Assembly (NCBI GenBank): GCA_031290325.1
Contig: JAITNU010000134.1
Span: 1-14,026, forward strand
Origin: Treponema sp.
Lineage (GTDB): Bacteria; Spirochaetota; Spirochaetia; Treponematales; Breznakiellaceae
Direction: 5' to 3'
DNA length: 14,026 nt
This document shows, in pieces, positions 6,284 through 13,563 of this stretch. Each line of letters opens with the position of its first letter. Within the stretch, counting starts at the first letter, position 1. The translations under genes and the position numbers were made by a program. The notes under the pieces were generated by a model. It saw only the letters and a list, made by a program, of their open reading frames with translations. It ran no database searches and was not told where the DNA came from.

Positions 6284-7921
6284 ATGAATAAGTTTATTTT
6301 TATCTCAGGAGGCGTATGTTCAAGTCTTGGGAAAGGGGTGGCTGCTTCTTCCCTGGGGGCCTTGCTTGAAGGTCGCGGGCTTAACGTCCGTATGATTAAA
6401 TGTGATCCCTATATCAACGTAGATGCCGGTACTATGAGTCCTTATCAGCACGGGGAGGTCTACGTTACCGATGACGGGGCGGAAACTGACCTGGATTTAG
6501 GGAACTACGCCCGTTTTACCAATAGCCCCCTTTCCAAGGCCAATTCGATAACCAGCGGCCAGGTCTGGGAATCGGTGATCCGCAAGGAACGGGAGGGCCG
6601 GTACCTGGGTCGTTGTGTCCAGGCTATCCCCCATATTACCGATGAGATCAAAAACCGTATCCTGGCAGTCGCCCGGGAAGATCCTGATACAGATGTGGTG
6701 ATCGTGGAAATTGGCGGCACTGTGGGGGATTTTGAATCCATTCTGTTTCTGGAGGCCGCCCGCCAGCTTATTCATGAATCAGGGAAGATCAACGCCCTTT
6801 CAGTCCACCTTACCCTTATCCCGGAGGTTGCCGGCGGAGAACTCAAGACCAAGCCGACCCAACATTCGGTTAAGGCCATGCAGGAACTGGGGATACAGCC
6901 GGATGTGCTCATCTGCCGCGCACCGGTCATGCTGGACGAAAGCACCCGCCGGAAGATTGCCCTCTTTACCAATGTGGAAAGTGACGCGGTCTTTGTTTCA
7001 TACAATGTGGATGCCACCATCTACGAGATACCCCTGATCTTTTTCGAGCAGAAGCTGGATCAGGTGGTGCTGAAAAAAATGGGTGTTGAGAGTCGTCATG
7101 CCAATCTCGGTTCCTGGTCTGCCATGATGGAACGCTTTGCCGCCCGGAACGGGAAGGTCCGGGTCGGCATTGTGGGCAAGTACATGGACCTCCATGACGC
7201 CTATAAATCGGTGTACGAGGCCCTGTTCCACGCAGGTCTTGAAGGCGGGGTTGAGGTGGAACTGGTGAAGATCGATTCCTCCCGGCTTGAGGAAGCGGAA
7301 TCCGTGGAAAGTATCCTGAGGTCTGCTGCCTCTGATAGCGGCATTGATGGTATCCTCGTGCCCGGGGGGTTCGGTCAGCGGGGCATCAACGGCATGATCA
7401 AGGCTGCGGCCTGGGCACGTACCCATAAGGTCCCGTATTTCGGGATCTGTCTGGGGATGCAGATCATGCTTATCGACTGGGGGCGGAATGTCCTGGGCTG
7501 GGAAGACGCGGATTCCACTGAATTCAACCATGAGACCCGGCACCCTGTGGTAAGTCTCCTGGAAGAACAGGTGGATGTCACGAATTATGGCGGCACCATG
7601 CGCCTGGGAAAGAGCGAATCCGTGGCAGAACCGGAGACGCTGCTCTTTGCGGCCTACCAGGCACCACGCATCTTTGAACGGCACCGGCACCGCTATGAGT
7701 TTTCCAATAGCTACCGTAAGGAAATGACCGAATCAGGGCTTCGTCTTGCCGCGTTTACGCCTGATGGAAGCCTTGTGGAATGTGTGGAATGGCCAGACCA
7801 TCCCTGGGGACTGGGGGTCCAGTTTCATCCTGAGTTTAAATCCAAGCCCACTGGAGCAAGCCCCCTGTTCAGAGATTTTATCGCAGCCGTGAGGGATAGG
7901 AAACAATGGGACAGAGCTTAG
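6284..7921 (+). CDS. pyrG: CTP synthase (glutamine hydrolysing)
   Basis: 545 residues, exactly the standard length. It converts UTP to CTP using ATP and the amide of glutamine, in the cytosol. The N-terminal synthetase domain has ISGGVCSSLGKGVA (8-20, P-loop) and DPYINVDAGTMSP (41-53), followed by TDDGAETDLDLG. The C-terminal class I glutamine amidotransferase domain (about 293-540) has the nucleophile C389 in GICLGMQ and the partners H515 and E517 in VQFHPEF, plus the oxyanion-loop PGGFGQRG at 360-367. All catalytic residues are present. Its end overlaps the next gene by 16 bases, and it heads the lptC-lptA-lptB series. A shared transcript would couple CTP supply for phospholipid synthesis with envelope export. 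A sigma70-like promoter lies immediately before the start codon. Confidence 0.98.
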   Translation: MNKFIFISGGVCSSLGKGVAASSLGALLEGRGLNVRMIKCDPYINVDAGTMSPYQHGEVYVTDDGAETDLDLGNYARFTNSPLSKANSITSGQVWESVIRKEREGRYLGRCVQAIPHITDEIKNRILAVAREDPDTDVVIVEIGGTVGDFESILFLEAARQLIHESGKINALSVHLTLIPEVAGGELKTKPTQHSVKAMQELGIQPDVLICRAPVMLDESTRRKIALFTNVESDAVFVSYNVDATIYEIPLIFFEQKLDQVVLKKMGVESRHANLGSWSAMMERFAARNGKVRVGIVGKYMDLHDAYKSVYEALFHAGLEGGVEVELVKIDSSRLEEAESVESILRSAASDSGIDGILVPGGFGQRGINGMIKAAAWARTHKVPYFGICLGMQIMLIDWGRNVLGWEDADSTEFNHETRHPVVSLLEEQVDVTNYGGTMRLGKSESVAEPETLLFAAYQAPRIFERHRHRYEFSNSYRKEMTESGLRLAAFTPDGSLVECVEWPDHPWGLGVQFHPEFKSKPTGASPLFRDFIAAVRDRKQWDRA

Positions 7922-8505
7922 TAATTTCCGTGATACTGGTTATCAGCATGGTTCCTTTCTGGGCCTGTACCTTTGATTATGGGTCCTCAACCTCGGAACG
8001 GGAGGATCAGCCCGACATCGTTATGAAGGATGTAGAATATGTCCGGGTCCGGGACGGCGATCCGATAGTACGCTTCACCGCAGAAACAGCGGAGCGTTAT
8101 GAAAAGCGACAAACCATGGAACTGAAGAACTTTACGTTTGAACAGTTTGAGCATCGCGGCGCAGAGGTAAACGCGGTGGGCACTGTGGGAACCGCCTCGG
8201 TACAGCTTGATTCAGGAAATATACGCATGGAGGATGGGGTTGTGCTTGATGTCGAATCTGAAAATATCACCATTGAAACCCAGCAGCTCGACTGGCAGGA
8301 CAAAGAACGGCTCCTCTCCGGCGGGGAAGACAGCCAGGTGGATATCCGGCGTTCCGATGGGACGAATTTCTCAGGCCATGGATTTTCCGCCAATGCCCGC
8401 AACAGGACCTGGGGGTTTTCTGCTGGTATCGAAGGAACCTATATCCACGAAGATGAGGAGGAAGAACCCCCTGCCGAAGCCGCCACTCCCGAGCCTGCGC
8501 CATGA
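7906..8505 (+). CDS. lptC: LptC-family envelope lipid-export protein, probably a lipoprotein
   Basis: 199 residues. LptC is the periplasmic bridge protein anchored at the inner membrane that accepts lipid from the LptBFG transporter and hands it to LptA. The N-terminus is a hydrophobic signal ending FWAC (C21), an imperfect lipobox of the relaxed sort seen in spirochaetes, instead of the plain membrane anchor of E. coli LptC. Residues about 37-175 have the alternating short beta-strand pattern of the LptC/OstA jelly-roll (for example the VKDVEYV-like start and the SENITIETQQLDWQ strand pair). The last 20 residues are acidic and then Pro/Ala-rich and probably unstructured. It starts inside pyrG (16-base overlap, AGG six bases before ATG) and overlaps lptA by 4 bases. 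The family call rests on fold pattern and neighbours, since LptC sequences diverge strongly. Confidence 0.8.
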   Translation: MGQSLVISVILVISMVPFWACTFDYGSSTSEREDQPDIVMKDVEYVRVRDGDPIVRFTAETAERYEKRQTMELKNFTFEQFEHRGAEVNAVGTVGTASVQLDSGNIRMEDGVVLDVESENITIETQQLDWQDKERLLSGGEDSQVDIRRSDGTNFSGHGFSANARNRTWGFSAGIEGTYIHEDEEEEPPAEAATPEPAP

Positions 8506-9110
8506 AGTACCTTTTACTGTTACTCCTATTCTGTCTTTCCCGTATCCCCGCCAGAGGGGATATCTTCACGTTTCATGCGGACCGGATGACTGGCGGGCGG
8601 GCTTCGGGTAAGGAAATTACTATCCTCATCGGTAATGCAGAGGTACGTTCCGACAATCTGCTCCTCAGAGCCGGGCGGATCGAAATTCAGGGGGATGATA
8701 ATCAGTTCATTGAGTGCACCGGCGGGGTGTGGGGGCGGGAGGAAGACAAGGATATTTTGTTTCAATCCGACCGGCTTCGCTATGATCGGACCTTAAAGAT
8801 AGCCCGTATGGAAGGCAATTCCACTTTGGAAGATAAAAAAAACAACATTGTTGCCAAGGGCCGTTTCATTGAATACGATGACGAGGCTGAAGTTACGCTG
8901 TTCCAGGTATCGGTCCGGCTGTTTAAGGATGAGCTGGTATGCCGTTCCGAGTATGCCGTATACCGGCGCAAGGAAAAACTCCTGGACCTTTCGGGCTTTC
9001 CCGTGGTCTTTAAGAAGAACGACGAATTCAGGGCCGACCGGATCCGGGTGGACCTTGATACCGACGATGTTACCATGGAAGGCGCCGTTTCCGGCTCAAT
9101 AAAGGACTAG
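8502..9110 (+). CDS. lptA: LptA/OstA-family periplasmic lipid-export protein
   Basis: 202 residues. LptA polymerises into the beta-jelly-roll bridge that carries lipid across the periplasm. A clear Sec signal peptide (KY followed by six Leu, cleavage near residues 17-19, ARG/D) is followed by a mature part made of short alternating strands: FTFHADRMTGG at the start, then repeated turns such as DNLLLRAGRIEIQGD and SDRLRYDRTLKIARMEG, and a last set ending DDVTMEGAVSG. These are the OstA-type repeats. Start ATG 8502 forms an ATGA overlap with lptC, and lptB begins 3 bases after the stop, so the three are almost certainly one transcription and translation unit. The transported lipid is unknown in this lineage. 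Confidence 0.85.
   Translation: MKYLLLLLLFCLSRIPARGDIFTFHADRMTGGRASGKEITILIGNAEVRSDNLLLRAGRIEIQGDDNQFIECTGGVWGREEDKDILFQSDRLRYDRTLKIARMEGNSTLEDKKNNIVAKGRFIEYDDEAEVTLFQVSVRLFKDELVCRSEYAVYRRKEKLLDLSGFPVVFKKNDEFRADRIRVDLDTDDVTMEGAVSGSIKD
9101..9106 (+). promoter_or_regulatory. Ribosome binding site that fixes the lptB start
   Basis: AAAGGA ends 7 bases before ATG 9114. The later in-frame ATG at 9192, where most LptB proteins begin, has no comparable site, so the longer protein with a 26-residue N-terminal extension is preferred. Confidence 0.65.
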
Positions 9111-9113
9111 CCC

Positions 9114-9917
9114 ATGGATGAAGCCCCGGAAACCACCATCAGCGTAGAAAGCATCCAACCCACCAGTGATTTCGTGAATCTCAAGCCGGATATGCACATA
9201 CTGAGAGTTTCGGATCTCCATAAACGGTTTGGACACAAGGAAGTGGTACGGGGGGTCAATTTTTCCATGTCTAACGGCGCCATAGCAGGGCTGCTGGGTC
9301 CGAATGGTGCCGGAAAAACCACTATCTTTTATATGATTGTCGGCTTTTACCGGCCCTCCACAGGGAGCGTTACCATGGACAACGTGGATATCACCAGGAA
9401 ACCCATGTACCGCCGGGCCAGGCAGGGTATTGCCTACCTCCCCCAGGAAGCGTCGATCTTCCGCAAACTTACGGTAGAACAGAATATCTGGGCCATTCTG
9501 GAAAGCCGCCGGGATATCCGCAAGCCAGAAAAAAAGCAGCGCCTCGAATCGCTCCTTGAGGAATTCGGCATTACCCGTCTGCGCCGCCAATACGGGTTTA
9601 CCCTTTCCGGCGGTGAACGGCGGCGCACAGAAATCGCCCGCGCCCTTGCCACGGAACCGAAATTCCTCCTCCTGGACGAGCCTTTCGCCGGGATAGACCC
9701 CATTGCAGTCTATGAAATCAAACAGATCATCAAGCAGCTTGCCGAAAAAGGCATTGGCATCCTCATTACCGACCACAATGTCCGGGACACCCTGGAAATA
9801 ACCACCGAAGCTTTTATTATAAACTCAGGCACCATCGTCGCCCGTGGGGACCGGGATGTCATTCTTGCAGATGAAATGGTCCGGCAAGTGTACCTCGGTT
9901 CAGAATTCAGGATGTGA
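9114..9917 (+). CDS. lptB: LptB, ATPase of the LptBFG lipid-export ABC transporter
   Basis: 267 residues. The cytosolic nucleotide-binding subunit that drives extraction of lipid from the inner membrane towards LptC. All ABC motifs are present: Walker A GPNGAGKTT at 62-70, Q-loop Q111 in LPQEASIF, signature LSGGE at 164-168, Walker B FLLLDEP at 184-190, and switch histidine H221 in TDHNVRDTL. The LPQEASIFRKL and ITDHNVR stretches and the C-terminal VYLGSEFRM are nearly diagnostic for LptB within ABC proteins. The core begins at about residue 28; the first 26 residues are an extra acidic, Ser/Thr-containing tail not found in E. coli LptB. The permeases LptF and LptG are not in the window. It is the last gene of the pyrG-lptCAB unit, with a probable terminator about 140 bases downstream. 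Confidence 0.96.
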   Translation: MDEAPETTISVESIQPTSDFVNLKPDMHILRVSDLHKRFGHKEVVRGVNFSMSNGAIAGLLGPNGAGKTTIFYMIVGFYRPSTGSVTMDNVDITRKPMYRRARQGIAYLPQEASIFRKLTVEQNIWAILESRRDIRKPEKKQRLESLLEEFGITRLRRQYGFTLSGGERRRTEIARALATEPKFLLLDEPFAGIDPIAVYEIKQIIKQLAEKGIGILITDHNVRDTLEITTEAFIINSGTIVARGDRDVILADEMVRQVYLGSEFRM

Positions 9918-9918
9918 T

Positions 9919-10020
9919 ATGGATAATACCCTTACTATGTTTCAAGCAGGTAAAAAATCTGGCTTTCATTTTCCAGGTGATAATCTCGAAGTTCTTAAAA
10001 CCTGGATAGCGACAGCATAG
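9919..10020 (+). CDS. Possible 33-codon ORF after lptB, unrecognised
   Basis: ATG 9919 comes one base after the lptB stop codon and reads 33 codons to TAG 10018-10020. The peptide contains KKSGFHFPGDNLEVLKTW and matches nothing I know. AGGATGTGAT overlapping the lptB stop could serve as a close ribosome binding site. It may be a real small protein, a gene remnant, or chance. The same frame stays open for 35 more codons after the TAG, to 10126, but that length is not significant. Confidence 0.2.
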   Translation: MDNTLTMFQAGKKSGFHFPGDNLEVLKTWIATA

Positions 10021-10055
10021 ACCTATCTTGACCCGCTTTGGGTTAGCATAATTTT

Positions 10056-10079
10056 GGGGCAGTCCTATTGCCCTTTTTT
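10056..10079 (+). terminator. Probable intrinsic terminator of the pyrG-lpt operon
   Basis: GGGCA at 10057-10061 pairs with TGCCC at 10069-10073 across a 7-base loop, followed directly by T6 at 10074-10079. One G-T wobble could lengthen the stem. It is short but has the correct order for the + strand, and it separates lptB from the histidine kinase gene. The rest of the 9918-10146 gap shows no convincing kinase promoter. Confidence 0.6.
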
Positions 10080-10146
10080 CCGTTTCGCGCTACATTGGAA
10101 CTGGCTCAAGAACAAGAAAATTACCTAACTAAGGTCCGGTAAAGGC

Positions 10147-13100
10147 ATGAAATTGAAAATAACCAAGGCGATATGCGCTGTCCTTACCGCCGGAATGTTT
10201 GTATGGGCTTCCGGCTGTAAAAACGATTCAAAATCTGAACCAAAGCAGGCTCCGGTTTATACCGCTTACCGTGATATTCCGGGAGTAAGCGAGGACGAGA
10301 TTGCCGCTATTGAAGGACTGCGGGAACGGACAGTGTCCTTCGTTTACGGGATGAATCTGACCACCGAAACCTTTTACGACGAATACGGCGAAATCCGGGG
10401 GTACGCCGCCCTGTTTTGCGACTGGCTGACAGACCTCTTCGGGATTCCCTTTAAACCCGCGATTTATGAATGGGGCGATTTGGTTGACGGACTGGAATCG
10501 CGGGCCATTGATTTTTCCGGCGAACTGACGGCCACGGCGGAGCGACGGAAGACCTATATTATGACCGATCCCATCGCCGAGCGTTCAATCAAGTTTATGC
10601 GGATTATCGGAAGCGAAGCGCTATCCAAAACAGCGAAAACACGGCCGCTGCGCTACGCTTTTTTGAAGGGTACTACCACGCCTACCGTTGTTACACCTCT
10701 CATCGTTGACCGGTTTGAGGCGGTTTATATTGACGATTATGACACAGCCTATAGGCTGCTGAAAAATGATGAAATAGACGCCTTTTTTGATGAGGGCATT
10801 GCAGAGGCCGCTTTCGATGGGTACGGTGATGTAACGGCGGAATATTTTTTTCCCCTGGTCTACGGGCCGGTTTCCTTTACAACCCAGAATCCGGTGCTGG
10901 AACCGCTTATCTCGGTGGTACAAAAAGCGCTGCAAAACGGTGGCATGCAGCATTTAATTGATTTATATAACCTCGGACAGCGGGAATACATGCGGCACAA
11001 GTTCTTTATGCAGCTTAATGCGGAAGAACAGGCTTATATAGAGCAGCATGTTAAAAGCGGAAGCGCCATACTGGTAGCGGCCGAATATGACAATTATCCG
11101 GTCAGTTTTTACAACAGCCAGGAAAACCAGTGGCAGGGTATCGCCTTTGACGTGTTCGCGGAAATTGAGGCGCTCACCGGTCTTTCTTTTAAGTGCTCAA
11201 ATGATAAACCCGCCGAATGGCCGGTGCTGATGAATATGCTGGAGAGCGGTAGGGCTTCCCTGATTACCGAGATGATCCGTTCGAACGAAAGGGAAGGCCG
11301 CTATTTATGGACCGACGGGGTGTTCCTGATCGACTATTACGCGCTGGTGTCCACATCCGAATTTCCGGATATTAATATCAACGAGGTTCTCTATAACAAG
11401 GTTGGACTTATCAAGGATTCGGTGTACACCGAATTGTTCTGGAGCTGGTTCCCGGATCATACAAATACGGTAGAATATCCCAATAACGACGCTGCCTTCG
11501 CCGGCCTGGAAGCGGGCGAAGTAGATCTGGTGATGGCCACGCAGAATCTGCTCCTCAGCCTGACCAATTACCATGAGCAGGCAGGTTATAAGGCAAACAT
11601 CGTGTTCAACCGCTCCTGTGAATCCCGGTTTGCTTTTAATATAAACGAAACTCTGCTGCGGTCCATCATAGATAAATCATTGAAATTGATTGATACAGAA
11701 AGTATCTCCAACCGGTGGACCCGTAAAACCTTTGATTACCGTAGCAAGCTGGCACAGCAGATTGCCCCTTGGCTTGTCGGAGCTTTAGTCCTCCTGTGCG
11801 TTCTTATACTTCTGTTTATCATGTTTCAGAGAAAACGAGAGGAAGGCAAACAGCTTGAAAAAATAGTATCTGAGCGCACCAAGGATATGGAAGCCGCTGT
11901 TGAAATTGCGGAAGCGGCCAGCCGCGCAAAAAGCGATTTCCTGGCGAACATGAGTCATGAAATACGCACCCCCATGAACGCCATTATCGGTATGACATCC
12001 ATCGGTAAAAATGCCACTGATATAGAGCGGAAAGACTACTGCCTCTCGAAAATTGAGGATGCGTCCAATCATCTCCTGGGCATTATCAACGATATTCTGG
12101 ATATGTCAAAAATAGAGGCTAACAAATTAGAACTTTCCCCGGTGGAATTCATCTTTGAAAAGATGCTCCAGCGGGTGGTCAATGTTATCAACTTCCGGGT
12201 GGATGAGAAACAACAGAAGTTTAGCGTGCATATTGACAAGGCAATCCCCCGCACCCTCATCGGAGACGATCAGCGGCTGGCCCAGGTAATTACCAATCTC
12301 TTGAGCAATGCGGTAAAGTTCACACCGGAACACGGAACAATCAGCCTGGAAACCTGTTTTGTGAAAGAAGAAAACGGCCTGTGCATCATTCAAATTGTAG
12401 TAACCGATACAGGCATAGGCATCAGCGAAGAACAGCAATCCTATCTCTTCAGTTCATTCCAGCAGGCCGAAAGCTCAACATCCCGCAAGTTTGGTGGAAC
12501 CGGACTCGGCCTGGCTATTTCCAAACGCATCGTGGAGATGATGGGCGGGAAGATATGGATTGAATCCGAGCCGGGCAAAGGCTCAACCTTCGCTTTTACG
12601 GCGCAGGCAGGACGGGGAACAGAGGAAAAGCGCAGTATGCTGAACCCCGGGGTAAACTGGAGCAATATCCGTGTTCTTATGGTAGACGATGACCCTGAAA
12701 TACGGGAGTATTTTATGGAAACCGCCCAGCGTTTCAGTATTTCCTGTGATATCGCGGCTTCCGGAGAGGAAGCCCTTGCCCTTATCAATGAGAAGGACGC
12801 CTATACTATTTATTTTATAGACTGGAAAATGCCCGGCATGAACGGTATAGAACTCACCAGTAAAATAAAGGAACAGTCTCCTCAGAATTCGGTGGTAATC
12901 ATGATATCCGCTACGGAATGGACTATGATCGAGACCGATGCAAAAAGCGCCGGGGTGGACAAGTTCCTTCCCAAGCCGCTTTTTCCTTCCGCCATAGCCG
13001 ATATGATTAATGAGTGCCTGGGTGTGAACAGTCTGAGCGAGGAGGGGACCCAGCCGGACTCGGTGGGTATTTTTAAGGGATACAGTCTGTTATTGGCCGA

Positions 13101-13218
13101 AGACGTGGAGATCAACCGGGAGATTGTACTAAGCCTGTTGGAACCGACCCTGCTGGCAGTGGACTGTGCGGAAAACGGCGCGGAAGCTGTGCGGATGTTC
13201 AGGGAAGCTCCTGAATAG
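10147..13218 (+). CDS. Hybrid sensor histidine kinase with tandem periplasmic binding domains (BvgS/EvgS-like), truncated by amber stop
   Basis: 1023 residues up to TAG 13216-13218; the same frame continues to 13476. Order: signal peptide ending ASGC with C24 as possible lipidation site; two bacterial extracellular solute-binding family 3 type domains (about 55-285 and 304-530); one TM helix at about 541-560; a coiled-coil linker; HisKA with H604 in MSHEIRTP; HATPase with N-box NLLSNAVKFT, DTGIGI at 754-759 and GGTGLGLAI at 783-791; REC1 with D847-D849, D892 and K943; then the first half of REC2 from about 979. It should sense a small ligand in the periplasm and autophosphorylate in the cytosol. 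REC1 is complete, but REC2 loses its acceptor Asp and lysine to the stop. AAAGG ends only one base before ATG 10147; AAGG lies 12 bases upstream. No Hpt domain follows, so a separate phosphotransfer partner would be needed. Confidence 0.88.
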   Translation: MKLKITKAICAVLTAGMFVWASGCKNDSKSEPKQAPVYTAYRDIPGVSEDEIAAIEGLRERTVSFVYGMNLTTETFYDEYGEIRGYAALFCDWLTDLFGIPFKPAIYEWGDLVDGLESRAIDFSGELTATAERRKTYIMTDPIAERSIKFMRIIGSEALSKTAKTRPLRYAFLKGTTTPTVVTPLIVDRFEAVYIDDYDTAYRLLKNDEIDAFFDEGIAEAAFDGYGDVTAEYFFPLVYGPVSFTTQNPVLEPLISVVQKALQNGGMQHLIDLYNLGQREYMRHKFFMQLNAEEQAYIEQHVKSGSAILVAAEYDNYPVSFYNSQENQWQGIAFDVFAEIEALTGLSFKCSNDKPAEWPVLMNMLESGRASLITEMIRSNEREGRYLWTDGVFLIDYYALVSTSEFPDININEVLYNKVGLIKDSVYTELFWSWFPDHTNTVEYPNNDAAFAGLEAGEVDLVMATQNLLLSLTNYHEQAGYKANIVFNRSCESRFAFNINETLLRSIIDKSLKLIDTESISNRWTRKTFDYRSKLAQQIAPWLVGALVLLCVLILLFIMFQRKREEGKQLEKIVSERTKDMEAAVEIAEAASRAKSDFLANMSHEIRTPMNAIIGMTSIGKNATDIERKDYCLSKIEDASNHLLGIINDILDMSKIEANKLELSPVEFIFEKMLQRVVNVINFRVDEKQQKFSVHIDKAIPRTLIGDDQRLAQVITNLLSNAVKFTPEHGTISLETCFVKEENGLCIIQIVVTDTGIGISEEQQSYLFSSFQQAESSTSRKFGGTGLGLAISKRIVEMMGGKIWIESEPGKGSTFAFTAQAGRGTEEKRSMLNPGVNWSNIRVLMVDDDPEIREYFMETAQRFSISCDIAASGEEALALINEKDAYTIYFIDWKMPGMNGIELTSKIKEQSPQNSVVIMISATEWTMIETDAKSAGVDKFLPKPLFPSAIADMINECLGVNSLSEEGTQPDSVGIFKGYSLLLAEDVEINREIVLSLLEPTLLAVDCAENGAEAVRMFREAPE

Positions 13219-13476
13219 TACGATATGATCTTTATGGATGTGCAAATGCCCGAGATGGACGGATACGAGGCCACCCGGCAAATCCGGTCCCTGGAAGAAT
13301 CCTGGACAAAGAATAAGCCGGGAATCCCAATCATAGCAATGACCGCCAATGTATTCCGAGAGGATGTGGAGAAATGCCTCAAGTCGGGGATGAACGATCA
13401 CGTGGGGAAGCCCCTGGACTTCGACGAGGTTTTGTCAAGGTTGCGTAAATATTTGAAAAAAAATCGCGGCGTTTAA
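13219..13476 (+). pseudogene. Severed C-terminal half of the second receiver domain of the kinase
   Basis: Immediately after TAG 13216-13218 the same frame runs 85 codons to TAA. It encodes the rest of a response-regulator receiver: IFMDVQMPEMDG with acceptor D1031 (numbering through the stop), AMTANVF with the switch Thr, and K1088 in GKPLDF. The preceding gene supplies the matching first half (LLLAEDVEINREI). An internal ATG at 13225 has no ribosome binding site, and half a receiver would not fold alone, so this is the detached tail of the kinase rather than an independent gene. Restoring one sense codon (for example CAG or AAG for TAG) would give one intact 1109-residue protein. Confidence 0.85.
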
Positions 13477-13503
13477 GGATTCAACAAGCAAGTGCAACCC
13501 GTG

Positions 13504-13509
13504 TATAAT
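13504..13509 (+). promoter_or_regulatory. Isolated TATAAT in the 87-base convergent gap
   Basis: A perfect -10 hexamer lies between the kinase tail and the opposing restriction-gene remnant. No -35-like sequence stands 16-18 bases upstream and no + strand gene follows, so it is most likely chance. The gap 13477-13563 has no hairpin-plus-T terminator for either side. Confidence 0.15.
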
Positions 13510-13563
13510 TGGCAAAAACCTCAGCAGGCATTTTGAAACCCAAATACTTCATCGGTGTCTCAT

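Noticed and set aside
9096..9776. 226-codon antisense ORF across lptB
   Set aside because: Shadow of the lptB coding sequence, which has every ABC motif.
13216..13218. Genome-wide amber reassignment (for example pyrrolysine or glutamine)
   Set aside because: fabV, pyrG and lptA end in TAG at the expected protein ends, so TAG works as a stop here; local suppression remains possible but is not needed.
13225..13476. Independent small response-regulator gene
   Set aside because: It encodes only the second half of a receiver, in the same frame as the kinase, without a ribosome binding site.
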